Origin: Whitmania pigra
Taxonomy: Eukaryota; Annelida; Clitellata; Hirudinida; Haemopidae
DNA length: 64,000 nt
Reading direction: 5' to 3'
Assembly: GCA_021613335.1 (NCBI GenBank)
Contig: JAJTWR010000266.1
Location: 2,531,501 to 2,595,500, forward strand
Part shown: positions 26,116 to 39,230 of the stretch, in pieces
How positions within the stretch are numbered: the stretch's first letter is position 1
How the letters are laid out: the number at the start of each line of letters is the position of its first letter
The notes under the pieces: generated by a model
What the model was told of the DNA's origin: nothing
The model's input: only the letters and a program-made list of their open reading frames with translations
The model's database searches: none
Made by a program: the position numbers and the translations under genes

Positions 26116-28089
26116 TTATGCCAAAGTATTATAATTGCCTTTTTTCTTCTTGCAGATGTCAATTAACGGAATTATGATAAATATCAAGCCATTGAAAAAA
26201 GATGATATTCCGATGACAAGAAAGACATCATCGTATGATTGCCTAAAATCATAAACAGCTCCTGATAACAGAGGACTGAGCAATGTTCCAATTCCAGAAA
26301 ATGTGCAAGTGGCTGTCCAGGAGATGTTGATATTCATGGACATGTTTTCCATTGACGCAGGATTCAAAAATCCAAAGGATAATGTGGCAGCTACTCCCGT
26401 AACTGAAGAATTGCATATATATCTCTATATATATATAAGTGTTAGTGAGATGCCTTTACCAGATAAACATGTTGAAGTACCATAATTACATATATTTAAA
26501 ATTTTAGAATTAAACTAAAAACTTACAAATAAAATGTAAAAGTAAATGTATGACGTATTTGTTATGCACCTGAAGAAAATACCAGAATGATGGCGTAGGA
26601 CGGATCAACGAGTGACCAAACAACAAAGAGAAGGCCCATAGCTAAACAGGAAACAATATTAGTAAATATAAGTTTATCTTTAATATAATGATGTCCTACG
26701 ACAGAGAAGACAAGAAGCGTCGGAATTTGAAAGAAGCTGGCTAGCACTACAGGCATGGATGATTCCAATTTTTTATAATTCTTGCTTTCCATATAGTGAG
26801 TCTAAGTAGTATAAATCATTATTAATTTTTAGTGAATTTTAAATGTATCAGTATATGTTTAATTACCAGATTAAATATCGGAACCATTTGAATTGCAAAT
26901 GTCATTAATATGCCAAAAAGCCAACAAAATCTCTTTGGTGTTCCGCAAATGTGTCTCCAATTTGAATCCATGTAGTTATTTGCATGTGATTGTTCTTCAT
27001 TTTCAGAGTTTTCTTCAAATTTTTCTGTTGCATTATTCACTATTTGGGTTTCTGGAGGTGCTGGTAATTTTTTCTAAAAATATTATTATTAGTTGTTATA
27101 ATTACTAACGTAGTGTTTACTTTACTTTCATTTTGAAAATTTAATCAGATTCAATGTATGTCAGAAAAAAGTCAGAACAACTTTCCATTCTTGATCGCAT
27201 TAAAGCACTTACATTTAACAAAAATACCAAGCTTGATATTGTCCCAAAAACGAGCATCATAACTCCTGCAATCACGAAACCAGTTCTCCAAGATGTTATT
27301 TGAATGATCCATGCAAACAAAGGGGAAAATGTCATAATTCCTGGAGGTGAATAAGGCTTTTGAATGAATCCATTCAAGTTTTTAATTAACTACAAATATA
27401 CCTAGTGGATAGGCATATTGGTAAGCCGTCGTTGCTGACAAATGGAGTCGGTGATCACTTGGAAAGAAATCATGGATAATCAGAGTGGAAGGTAAAGTTA
27501 TTAATGATGAACCAAGTCCGGTTAAGAGACTGAAAGTTAAGAAAAGCCAAGAAACTTCATTGACGAAGGAGGAAGCAAAGCAACTTCCTGCTATTACCAA
27601 AGTCCCCATGAGTGAGGAGATAGCATATCCTTTCTTTCCAATCTTATTTATAACAAAAGTTGCAAACGGTGATAAGAGACCGGTTAAAGAACCCGTCGTT
27701 ACGGCTATCCAATCTGTAAATCATATTAAATGTAAAATAATTTTACATTCTTAAAAAACATGATGTTTTATGAAGGGTTTATGTGGTATATTATTTTGCT
27801 CTATTTAATAAACATGTTTATATAATCTTAAAATATTAAAAAAATTAATTCTATTCAATAATTTGATAAAGAAATTGTACAAGAAATCTGTTGTGAAGGA
27901 TTGATTATTAAGCATTATGTTTTGTTTGACAATGAAATAAGAATTGAGTTTACCGAGTTCTGCCATTGGAGTATGGTAGAGTTGCTTCAATTCTGCAATA
28001 AATGATCCAAATCCAAACACCACACCGCCTCTACAGAAAATGTTGATAACACAAGCAACGCAGACTATCCATCCTGTTCTATCACTCAT
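26116..28089 (-). CDS. SLC16/MCT-like transporter, paralog 5 (type B)
   Basis: Exons: 27954-28089, 27402-27713, 27213-27340, 26867-27073, 26570-26801, 26116-26402, giving 433 aa. TM1 is MSDRTGWIVCVACVINIF. Exon 2 has LLSPFATFVINKIGKKGYAI and STLIIHDFFPSDHRLH. The loop exon is acidic (EKFEENSENEEQ) and ends CGTPKRFCWLFGILM. Exon 5 is 232 bp, one codon longer than in the other genes (HHYIKDK). TM8 is ASFFQIPTL. The C-terminus has SPLLSGAVYDFRQSYDDVF. It is most like paralog 7. Confidence 0.86.
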
Positions 28090-28537
28090 CTTTTTTTATT
28101 CCACGCTTTAATTTTTGTTTTACTAAGTCAGAAATGTTATAAAACAGCTTCAAATACTTTTTTCAAAATAAAACATTTGGTGTAGCAATTGTGTTTTTGA
28201 GTATTTTATCAGACTGGTGAATATCACCACATGCCGCCACTTTTAAGAAAAAGTTTTAGTTGTACACTGTACAGATGTCTTCCTAGTAGGAGGTGTTTCG
28301 TATGTTGTACATCCTTCTTTTATTGACGTTTTGAAACCAGTTTAAGTTTATTATATTTATTGTGATTAGGAAAATTACGTTCATGTAATTTGTTGGTATT
28401 ATTTTATCATTATCATTGCATAACCTTTTTTTTGAAAACAAATAATCAACAAATTTGTATTACGACTAAATGACATGGTTTAGTGTTTATAATTGGATTT
28501 AAATATTTTTATGTAACCCAGACATAGGATCTATTTG

Positions 28538-29749
28538 CAGTGTTGTGCAGTATCGAATTACATGTAATTCGTTACTGTAATTAATTACATTTTTTGGTAA
28601 TTTTTACTTGTAACAGTTACAAATTTTTTTTTTACTTTTACTTGTAACAAATTACTATTTTCGGTCATACTTTTAATTCGTTACCTTTTTGGCACAAGAC
28701 GTTACAAAGTAACATAAATAAAATTTTAAATTAGTTTATTTTATTTTAAAACTTTATTAAAATTCTAGATTGTTATTCTTTGGTTCGTTCAAAAACCTTC
28801 TTTCCGATCATCGCTCATTTGTTATTGTGGTTATCGCCGGTCGTTTTTGTTAAATCGGAAATTGTTGATTAATCATACCGAAGCTTTTTTAATATATAAT
28901 ATTGTATGTATATAATAATATAAGATTTAATATATCGTAGTATGGATTCATTTGAAGCCAGTTTGAGTGTCGTTAGCGAAGATAAGAGGAACAAGCGTGA
29001 AGATAGTCCGTGGCCGTATTTAAACAAAATGCTCAGATTTCAATCAAAGGAAAATCATATAAGTATGCATGCCTACTCTGCCAACAGAAAAAAACTATGT
29101 TCAGCATATGAAGGTTCTTCATCTAACTTGAAGAAGCACGTGGAACGCATGCATCCAACAGAAGTTAAGGAATATGGGATATCTGTTGCCAACGGTTGTC
29201 AAGCTTCATGAGAAACTGGTAGCCAAAATAGCATCTTCTAATGCAGCAATGGAGGACGAGCTGAAAGCATCTCATTCATCCGATGCTGACAGTGTTGAAG
29301 ATAGTTTCTTCAATTGCACAAGGTCAACTGATATTCTGATGCAGTATCTTCAAGACTGATCAGATGACATGAACATTATTTATCCAGTTGAACGCTCCTC
29401 TGCCAGCTAGTGCAGCTGTTGAACGTTTATTCAGCTATGCTGGTATGAACAGCCGAAGGACCATAATGAGTGATAAACTATTCGAGGACTTAGTTATGTT
29501 AAAAATTAACAAATGTTTGTGATTGTAATAAATAATAAAAACACCAAAAGAATGCTGTATGATAACAATAATGGCGGCATCAAAGTTACTTGTAATTTTT
29601 ACTTAAAAGTAACTTTTGGATGCTGTAACTTTTTACTTTTAATTGAGTAACTTTTTAAGACAATACTCTTACTTATACTTAAGTAGCTTTTTGAGCTATT
29701 ACTTTTACTTGTAACTAGTTACCAAAATGAGGTAACTTTTACAACACTG
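28538..29749 (+). mobile_element. hAT transposon, internally deleted
   Basis: A 1,212-bp element starting CAGTGTTGTGCAG and ending CAACACTG. It is flanked by a perfect 8-bp target duplication, TCTATTTG (28530-28537 and 29750-29757). It encodes the two ends of a hAT transposase: a frameshifted BED zinc-finger region at 28942-29190 (WPYLNKMLRFQSKENH, SSSNLKKHVERMHP) and the C-terminal dimerisation motif at about 29385-29520 (LPASAAVERLFSYAG). The catalytic middle is missing. The outer 150 bp are long imperfect repeats of TTACTTGTAACT type. Confidence 0.92.
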
Positions 29750-29757
29750 TCTATTTG

Positions 29758-30352
29758 TAGATGATTTCATGATGTTCAGCAAAAAAAGCTTTAGAAGACC
29801 TATAAGAGCAGAGTAGCTGGAAAGCTGATTTGCCAAACTGTCGAAAGTTGCGAACAAAATTCGTTAGCTAAACCTTTTTGTCGTTCGACCCATACAAAAT
29901 TAGCGAATTATGTAAATTGTGGGCAAAATATTTTATGGCAAACTAGCCAGGCTATCCAAGAAAAAGTGCTTGGATGTTATAGTTTTCGGTAAATAAAGAT
30001 AAATAAATAAATAAATAACAATAATAATAATCTCAATAAATTCCATATAAACGTTCGCAACGTGTTTCTATGAAATTTGATTTCATTCAAATTGTAACTG
30101 ATGTCATTTTCATTTTTTGTTAATTAGTGCAGGATGTCAGTAACACTTAACATATTAGAAAAACTTAATATCTAATGAAACTAATAATTGATATTTTTCA
30201 ATCACTTAATCATATTACTTATAAATGAATCACGCCAGTCATTTATCTATATGAAAACATCTAAAAAATTTAAAATTTATTATACTCCAAAATGTTGAAT
30301 TCATAGATCTTTAATTCCAAAAACAAACTCAATTATAATTCAATAAGCTCAA
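29758..30352. other. Intergenic, possible LINE tail
   Basis: AT-rich. An AAAT-repeat at about 29995-30020 follows some 200 bp that could be a LINE 3' end, but no convincing protein similarity remains. Confidence 0.3.
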
Positions 30353-32699
30353 TCAATTCAAATGATCATATTCTATCTTTCTTTTCCGTAAACATTTTTG
30401 AAAAGGAATTACGAATAAGATCAAAGAGATAAGTACAGCTACTGCAGCTGCGACATAAAAAACGTCATCATAAGAGCCTCTCAGATCAAATAAAGCCCCA
30501 GATAACAAAGGACTAAGCGCAGATCCTAAGCCAGCAAAAAAGCTGTAACTTGTCCATGCAACATCGGCTTGCATATTCATTACCTCCAGTGATGTGGCAT
30601 AAATGTAGGTGAAAAGCGACGAACTCAACATTCCGTATACTGAAAATAAATTTCAATTTTCTTCTCAAATCAGATAAATACAAGTGAAGATTCAATACGA
30701 TTATTTAATCTTCTGAAACATTCGATTATTATTAGTATATAACACGCACGGCAACTTATGTATTAAGTGTTAATGGTGATTGTTATGAATTCAAAATATT
30801 TAAATAGTACAATTGCAAATAAAAAATATTTTAGTGATATTTCACACAAACCTGAAGACATGATCATGATGTCAACGAAAGAGGGATGTATTGATGGCCA
30901 CACGAAAAACAACAAGGAAAATGCTAGGCATGAGAAGATGGTAACATAAATCAAATTTCCTTTAAATTTATGTCCGATTTGAATCAATACGATGCAAGTG
31001 ATGATTTCAAAAATACTTCGAAAGACCAGTGGTAACGAAGCTTCTAATTTGTCGTAACCTTTGTCTTCCATGTAATGAGGCTACAAAATATTCACAACTT
31101 TTAGTAGCTTTATGAAAATTATTCTTTTAATTTGATATTACCAAATTAATCACTGGAAGTACCAGGCTGGCATAAATCAACGCTGCTGCAATAAGCCAGC
31201 ATACCCTTTCGGAAGTCTTACAAATGTTGCACCATTTGGAATCCATGTCTTTAGAGAGGTGATCGGATATGGTTTTATCTTCAACATGTGATTTTGTTTT
31301 CACATCACAATCTTCAAATTTTGGTGCCTAGAAAGCAGAATTCCATATTTCGAGATGAATTCTATTAGTGATGGCTATTGCATTGAGATGGATACGCATA
31401 AAAATTAATTAAGCTGCTTTGAAAACAATAAAACAAGGCCAAAAACCATCATTAACTTCAATTATTTATTTAATTACAGGTAAACAAGGACAACGAGACT
31501 GAATGGTTGAATATTTTTATATTATATTATCGGAATGTTTACTAACTTTTAGTAAAAATAAAAGGCTGCAGATGCTCCCAAGAACAAATATTTTTACTCC
31601 AGCAACCACAAATGCAATTCTCCACGAAGTAACTTTTATAATCCATGCATACAGAGGATTTGAAGTCATAATGGCTAAAAGACAAACCATCAATAATATA
31701 ATCAAACTTTTTATTTTTAAGTTTAAACATTTCTAACATGCAGGATATGCCAGCAGGTTAGCTGAAGTTGCCAAAACATGATACCGATGGCTTGGAGGGA
31801 AAAATTCGTTCATCAGCAGAGTCGATGATAGGAAGATCAAACAGCAGCCAACGCCAAAGCTGAAACTAAAAGTCAAAAACAGCCACGAAACTTGGTCCAC
31901 CAAGGAAGATGTGAAGCAACCAGCTGTTAGCAACAACGTTCCAACAAGAGAACATATCATGTAACCATTCGTGCCAACTTTCCTGATTATTAACGTTGGT
32001 ATAGGAGCCAGAATTAATGTAATGGCGATTACAGAAGCTGGGATCCAATCTTTAGAAAAGTCATGTTAAATATTAATAAATACCCTTAGCATTTCAATTA
32101 TGTTAAAAAACAATGATTATCTGTTTATTTTTGCCCACATAATATTTTAAAACGTGATCCAAAACAAAAAACACAAAAAATAGTACAATTAATTTTGCTT
32201 GAAAGCCTGTCGTTGAAAGATGGTGTTTCATTATGAATAAATATTTTAGGCTCCTCCTACTTAAAACCATTTGTTTTTACACTATAAGTATTCTATAAGT
32301 TAACTATTTTTTTGCAAAAGTCAATTATCTAGCTAAAGCATAACAATTTTTACAAATATAAAAACTACTTTTTTAAATTAAGATATCCGCTCTCAATTTT
32401 ATAAAGTATTCAATAACTCTGCGGTAATTTTAGAAAGTTTAGAGCAATACGCCATTTCATGGCTTGTTTCATCATTTACTATAAATTTTTGAACATAAGT
32501 AGCTCAACAGTCACACGAAAAAGTCTAACTCACCCAGTTCAGCCATCTTACTTCCATAAATTTTTTTGAATTCCGCAATAAACACTCCAAAACCGAAGAC
32601 CATACTTGTTCTGATGTAATTAATGACAACACAGGATATGCAGACAATCCATCCATTTCGGTTGCTGAAGCTGTGAGGCCGGGAGTCTTGATCGTCCAT
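30353..32699 (-). CDS. SLC16/MCT-like transporter, paralog 6 (type A)
   Basis: Exons: 32534-32699, 31738-32049, 31547-31674, 31142-31327, 30852-31080, 30353-30639, giving 435 aa. The N-terminus is ten residues longer than in type B (MDDQDSRPHSFSNRNGW). Exon 2 has LAPIPTLIIRKVGTNGYMIC and STLLMNEFFPPSHRYH. TM8 is RSIFEIITC, keeping an acidic residue. The last exon has SPLLSGALFDLRGSYDDVFY and a basic tail (KCLRKRK). It is the sister of paralog 13 and of the exon relic at 56.2 kb. The type B gene 5 lies downstream and type B gene 7 upstream. Confidence 0.86.
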
Positions 32700-33985
32700 T
32701 GCACTTTGTGTACTTATTATTTGTGCAGCTATGGCCTTTTTCTTTGACAGAAAAGTTTTCTAATTAAATTTTATACATTCCAATTTAAGGACATTTATAA
32801 AGGATAACTTTTTTTTTTAGCTTACCAAAAGATCTAACTGACCTCAGTTGTTTGAGAAACTTGCTTTTCGATCTTCGTCGGATTATATAGATAATGCAAG
32901 CCTGCGCCCTCATAAGTACTTTGTTATCGATTCATGTCATGTTTCAAATGTCTTCGCACTTAATGCGAATATCATTTTTTTTTAATGTGATGATAATCTC
33001 ATGACTAAGGATAGTTTAATGGGATCAAAGCAGAGATTATTTCAATTTATTCAAAAGCCAATTATTATTTGCCATTACTATTTGTTACCTTTCAAAATAT
33101 ACAAAAATTCTAAAATGGGAAAATAATTACCCACAAGAACTAGCGTTATAAATAATTCAAATAAATTTATATAAAATTTGCACGTAGACAAATATTATAA
33201 TCCGGACACTTTTGGAATGGAAAGTCGTTGTCCGGGGTTCGGCGTAGTGTTAAGGAATTGATTACCTGGAGGTGTGTTTCGAGTTTCTGTGCGCTTTTCC
33301 TGTATTAATAGCACAGTTCAGTTATCGGTGGGCGCATAGTTCCTTTCATTTGCTTTCGAAATAAAGCAAATTTCTCTAATGTTTCTGAAGTGGAATTCCA
33401 AAATTTCAAGGCATTAACCCTGTACAAACCAGTTAAGATGCAAACAAAAGCAGTCATTGGAACAGTTTCTGTCAAAACTAAAGATAGTAGCTATTGGATA
33501 CAATAAAACTGGGGGTTTACCTTATAAGGTTAAGCTAAGAAGCACGAAGTTATCCATCCAGCATCAGATTGTATCCTAATTCTTAATTTCCACCTTGAAA
33601 CTCCGACAGGGATCTTCAGTGAAGTTTCCCTCGTTTTCAAACGTTTTGATCTTTTGAGTTTTCTTCCATTTTCGGAAGGCGAGTGATCAGTCCCTGTCGA
33701 TTTTTCCTCAAAACCAAACGCTAGGCGCCATATATGAGAGGGTCTGGTTGGACTACCTAATAACGTCAGACTTTAACGATATATGTATTCCAGTATTGTA
33801 ACATAAATGTAACATAAATGCAGTCACACGGTAATATAAACAAGCCTGATTTTTGTTGTTGTTGTACATTTAAACTAAAATGCAATTTTGAAAATTGCCA
33901 TTTGGATTCGTAAAACATGCAACTTAATAATTCTTTTCACCCTTTAATCTAAAAAAATGTAGCTTGAGAATAAACATTGAATAAA
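32700..33985. other. Intergenic between paralogs 6 and 7
   Basis: No gene is supported. The stretch around 33330-33440 read on the reverse strand (WNSTSETLEKFALF) has a weak LINE-like look, and 33500-33780 is unassigned low-copy-looking sequence. Confidence 0.35.
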
Positions 33986-34019
33986 TAAATCTAATCTAAA
34001 TATAAATCCGTCTATGCCA

Positions 34020-34275
34020 GGGTTAGGCTCCATTTCTTTACCAACCGAATCACGAAACCCTGGAACTCTCTACCTCCAGATATTATCAGCTCCACAACTC
34101 ATAGTCGATTTAAGTTTTTAATTTTGCATTTTCAACGCCGATTTGAGAAAGTTATTAACAATTTAATTGACTTAAAATTTGTCTACGCACTCTTACATGT
34201 ACAGATTATCTGCCTCCAATTTGTGTTAGTGGCTACTTGTGACCCTCTTTTTGGTTGAAATAAATAAGTTAAAAA
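34020..34275 (+). mobile_element. LINE 3' fragment, copy 3
   Basis: The best preserved of the three related fragments. It reads RITKPWNSLPPDIISS, the C-terminal WNSLP motif of a non-LTR reverse transcriptase, then RRFEKVINNLIDLKF, and stops shortly before a TTGAAATAAATAA tail. 5'-truncated. Confidence 0.8.
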
Positions 34276-34408
34276 ATATTATTTTCGTTTAGTGAACGTA
34301 AGATTGAATTTAAACTGAAAAGCTGTTTCTTTACGGATATATCTTTAAAATTGCCTTTTAATGAATATATTATAACTTTAATCCATAAATTAAAAGAATA
34401 CAGAGTTC

Positions 34409-36417
34409 TCATTTCAAGGTTTCGTAATTGTTTTGTTTCAATTTGCAGGCGTCTAATACTGGAATCGCGATAAAGATCAACCCATTGAAAAAAGCTGCGA
34501 TTCCGACGGCCAGAAAAACATCGTTATATGATTGCCTGAAGTCATAAATAGCTCCCGATAAGAGAGGACTGAGCACCGTTCCAATTCCAGCTATAACGCT
34601 TGACGCTGTCCAGGATATGCTGACTTTCATGGACATGTTTTCCACCGACGAAGGATTCATATATCCAAAGGATAAAGTGGATGAAACTCCCAAAACTGTA
34701 GTTTTGAATATAATATCCTTTAGTGTCTCACAATGAAAAAAAATTGTCCGACAAGTATTTAACGACAATAAAGTTATTTTTGTAAATAAAAATTAATTTA
34801 ACTTAAGAAAATTAAACACTCGGAAAAATGTTTAAATATCAGTTACCTGAAGAAAATACCAGAATAACCTCATAGGACGGATCAACAAATGACCAAACAA
34901 TAAAAAGAGGGGCCACGAGTAAACAAGAAACGATGTTACAACAAATCAATCTTCCTTTCATGTAATGCCCGATAGACGAGAGGACAAAAAGGGCAAGAAA
35001 TTGTACAAAGCTGAACAGCACTAGCGGCGTGGTTGATTCTAATTTTTCATAATTCTTGCTTTCCATATAGTGAGTCTAAGTAGCATAAATTACTATTCAT
35101 TTTTCATTTAAAATGGTTAAATGTATGTTTAATTACCAGATTAAATAACGTAACCAATTGAGTTGCAAATGTCATTAATACACCAAAGAGCCAGCAAAAT
35201 CTTTTTGGTGTTCCACAAATGTCTCTCCAATTCGAATCAATGTTATTATTTGCATGTGGTTGTTCTTCAATTCCTGATTTACTTTCTAATTTTTCGTTTG
35301 CTTTATTTACTGTTTGTGATTCTATATGTTCTGGTAATGTTTTCTAAAATAAAATAATTAGTTATTGAAATTAGTATGTATTATTAAGCATTAATAAAAA
35401 AAACAGTCTTCGGAAAATTATGAAATTAAAAAAAAAAAAACACACATACATTTAATAAGAATATCAAGCTTGATATTGTCCCAAAAACAAGCATCATAAC
35501 TCCTGCTATCACAAAAGCTGTTCTCCAAGATGTGATTTTGATAATCCATGCAAACAGAGGAGAAAATACCATAATTCCTAGAAGCGAAAAAACTATTTGT
35601 AAAAAACAATTATAACAACTTTGTTCAAACCTGATGGAAGGGCATATTGGTATGCTGTTGTTGCCAACACATGAAGTCGGTGATCTGATGGAAAAAATTC
35701 ATGGACAATCAGCACGGAAGGCATAAATTGCAATGAAGAACCAAGTCCGGCTAAGATGCTGAAAGTTAAATAAAGCCAGGAAACATGGCCGACAAAGGAG
35801 GATGCAAAGCAACCGCCTGACATCACCAACGTTCCAATGAATGAGCAGATTGCATATCCTATTTTACCATCCTTGTGTATGATATAAGCTGCAAGAGGTG
35901 ATAAGATACCTGTTATACAGACTGTCATTACTCCTATCCAATCTGTAATTCAAATTGATATTGATCAGTTAAATCTTTAAAAAAAAACTTGTATGTAATA
36001 TTAAATTTATCATAGACAACCCTGACTTTCTTCAAGCAATTCACATCATTTTAAAAAGTGGTCAGGAATGTAATCATTTACGAAATCATGAAAAGCGAAT
36101 TAGTCAAAATTTCTTGCTTTATTTTAAGCTCTCCCATTATCGATTCTACATGGCATACCAATTTATATATTTCTTTTTTTATTAACTTAATAACAGTCTA
36201 TAGAGTCTTCGTAAATAACTTTAAAATTATTAAAAGACCTGCATTTTTTTTGTGATTGAACAAAATGAAATTTGATTTCACCGAGTTCAGCCATTGGATT
36301 TTGGTAGAGTCGCCTGAACTCTGCAATAAATGTTCCAAAACTGAGGACAATACCAGCTCTGATAAAATTGCTGACTATACACGCTATACAAACTATCCAT
36401 CCAATCTTGTCTCCCAT
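34409..36417 (-). CDS. SLC16/MCT-like transporter, paralog 7 (type B)
   Basis: Exons: 36282-36417, 35631-35942, 35450-35577, 35137-35343, 34847-35075, 34409-34695, giving 432 aa. TM1 is MGDKIGWIVCIACIVSNF. Exon 2 has LSPLAAYIIHKDGKIGYAIC and SVLIVHEFFPSDHRLH. The loop exon ends CGTPKRFCWLFGVLMTF. TM8 is FSFVQFLAL. The last exon has SPLLSGAIYDFRQSYNDVF, with Asn where most copies have Asp in SYDDVF. It resembles paralog 5 most in exons 4 and 5. Confidence 0.86.
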
Positions 36418-36763
36418 CTTTGTTATTCCGTACTTTATCTATAACGTTAGGATTATAATCCGTAAACAGAATGTTCGAATAATTACTTCAGAGAGCCAAA
36501 CAACCGCTTTACAAGCGCAACTTTGAAATTATTTTAAATGTAAACATTCTAACTAACTTCAGCAATTATTGCTCAAACCGTTCTGCTCGACTGATGTTTT
36601 ATCACCCATATGACGCCAAAATTTCGCTTTTTGAGACTTTTATTGATTTCGTGCAATAGGAGAGTTACGCTATTTTTATTACTACTAACAATAGTAATTA
36701 CTAATTAATACTAATAATAATTAATAATTAATAATGATAGGCCATTTTTTGATGAGTCAAGAT

Positions 36764-38222
36764 CAGTGATGGGCGAATCAAATCGCGATTGCGATTTAAA
36801 TCGCTATTTAGGCAAGGTTGCGATTCGATTTGAACATTGTTGGATTCGATTTTGGCCTCAGTGATTTTGATTCGATTAGATTTGCCTTTTTTTTTGATTT
36901 GATTTGAAAAAGCAAATCGAATCATTGAAATGAAGATGATTATATATTATTAATTTTTTAAAAATGGTTATAAATTTAAGAATTCTATATCTTTGACGTG
37001 CTCCTCGTGCTCCTTGTTAAATAAACATTGTTGTAAGTTACATGCTTGTTGTTCTACTTGTAGCATTACCGCCTTTTAAATATGTCCGAGTTAGATAGCA
37101 GGAAATATGGGATTTTAGCGAAATTTTTTAAAGACAGCCAAAGGACGGAAAGCCGTTCATTTTAGCCAATTACAGGACTAAAATTCCACTAGTTAGACGA
37201 AGGCTTTCAGCTGAAATCAAAGACGGTTGCTTACAGACACTTCGGGTCAAAACATACAGTGGCGCAACCAGCGAAAAATGCTGGGGGGGGGCTCAAGTTT
37301 AGAAAAGGGACGAAAGCCCGACGTAGTCGAAAATTTTTTGAAGCTGTTCAAATCAAAACTACCAATTATAATTAATAAAGAATTAAAGATAGAACAGATA
37401 ATAATAATAATAATAATTAATTTATAAAGCGCCATGTGCATAGCGTCAGAGGCGTCAGATTATTATTATTATTATTATGAGTTTAACTATCTTCTGTCTG
37501 CAGTCTTATTTTGTATCTTTAATAATTTATTAATGAGTTTGACTATCTTCTGTTTCAAACCAGTTAAATCCCCTTACCCCCCCCCCCCCCACCAAAAAAA
37601 TGTTTTAGGAACAACCCATCGACTTCCATGTTTTGCACATACCTTGCAGCTAGCTGTTAAAGATGCACTAAAAACTGTTCCTTTAGCAGAGAAAATTTTA
37701 AACGAAAGCAGCACTGTAGTTGTTTTCTTCCGCAGGTTACTATACTGGAATGAAGAGCTCCAGAAAAAATCAGATAATGCTAAGAAGATTATCTCAAGAT
37801 GCAGTATGAAAGGCGGTTAATGAAACTCTAGTTAAAGCCAAGGAAGTCAAATGCAGCTCAGGTGCACATGTCCCTCGAATCACAGTTTCACGTTCTTTGC
37901 TGCTTGAGCTTGTCTCTTTACTTGAGCCATTTGAAGAAGCAACACAGGTGCTGCAAGGTGATGGACTCAAACTGGGTTTTAATGATTTTTTTAAACGGTA
38001 ATAAAACTGTAAAAATGTTGGCTGTTAATTTCATTGTGTTTTGCTCGAAAAAATTTGCGAAGCTAGGGCAGCAGTAAATTTTGGAAGATTTGATTCGATT
38101 TGGGATTTGGGCATTTGGAATTTTTTGATTCTATTTGAGATTTGATTGTTGAGATTTAAATCATTTTACAAATGGTTTGAGATTTGACCATTGAGATTCG
38201 ATTCGATTTTTGGCCATCACTG
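36764..38222 (+). mobile_element. hAT transposon with a nested insertion
   Basis: A 1,459-bp element starting CAGTGATGGGCGAATC and ending GGCCATCACTG. It is flanked by the 8-bp target duplication GTCAAGAT (36756-36763 and 38223-38230). The ends are rich in GATTCGATTTG-type repeats. A piece of hAT transposase survives at about 37605-37817 (RLPCFAHTLQLAVKDALKTV). It is interrupted upstream by another repeat at 37257-37592. Inactive. Confidence 0.9.
37257..37592 (+). mobile_element. Non-autonomous GTGGCGCAACCAGC element
   Basis: Begins CAGTGGCGCAACCAGCG, then a G-run, and ends near a poly-C run. The reverse complement of the same sequence occurs at about 46596-46855 and a very short form at about 52270-52312. 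Here it lies inside the hAT element. It has no coding capacity; its class is unknown. Confidence 0.7.
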
Positions 38223-38284
38223 GTCAAGATATAAAAATATCTTCAATACAGCTGAAAAAGCAGTTATTTACTTTTACTTTACGA

Positions 38285-38436
38285 CAGAATATCAGGTTCA
38301 ATTTCTGATTTAATGTAAAAGTAACATTTATATATGTAGCATCTGCTAAATTCGAGCTGGTTGTTTTATCTTGTTGAGATGCTACATATATAAATGTTAC
38401 TTTTACATTAAATCAGAAATTGAACCTGATATTCTG
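38285..38436. repeat. Perfect 60-bp inverted repeat (hairpin)
   Basis: Arms at 38285-38344 and 38377-38436 are exact reverse complements by my reading, separated by 32 nt. The arm starts CAGAATATCAGGTTCAATTT. It begins 55 bp after the right target duplication of the hAT element. No coding capacity and no clear target duplication. Confidence 0.88.
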
Positions 38437-39230
38437 TTTTAGTAAACTAAATCTCTGACAACTTTTGAAAACGACGAACTTTGGTTGACCAGTCTGACAA
38501 ATAATAATAAATCCACAAATAATAACAAATGAAAACCTAAATTAAATTTTTGGACTTTTTAATTATAAAATATAAAAAAAAATGCCAGCAAACTTTCTGC
38601 ATTATGCTGATGTTCATGTTCTAGGTTGAAGGCTATATAATTTTTATACATTTTTAAAAATTTCTTTTATTTTTAGTTGTTCAAAAACAAATTTGTGAAA
38701 TATAAACTTTGCATCAAACAGTTGTTTGAAAACTTCCTTAGCATTTGTCAGTACGGGGAACTAAATTTACAATTAATAAAAATACAACTGAAACCGCTTC
38801 GCGCGATTACCATTCCGAAAAACATTTTTGAAATTCATTTTTAAGGATAATTTCAAAATTGTAACAATTTTGCCAACAAAAATGTTTATAACGTTCTCCA
38901 ATGAAGTTTTTTTAAATATAAAAATGTGGCAATGTTATGCATGCGTTACGCGCAGAGAGTTTTAACTCTTTGGATGGCTATTCCAGCAACATAGAAAATT
39001 TACCAGTGACACGTTTCTAGTATAATATACACATAATATTATAGATTATAGGATGCATTATTGTGAATGCTATTTAACTTTGGTTTCTGGTATTTGATTG
39101 TAGGATACATTATTGTATGTAATACTTACTTAATAATAGCAAGACCATCTCCAAATTTTGTTTTGAATATTGCTTTGTTAAAAAGATCAACTTACACAAT
39201 TTACTGAAAAGCTAATCTAGAATAATTTTA

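Noticed and set aside
33180..33780. Possible LINE fragment on the reverse strand
   Set aside because: Only a weak WNS-type similarity; too short and without a tail.
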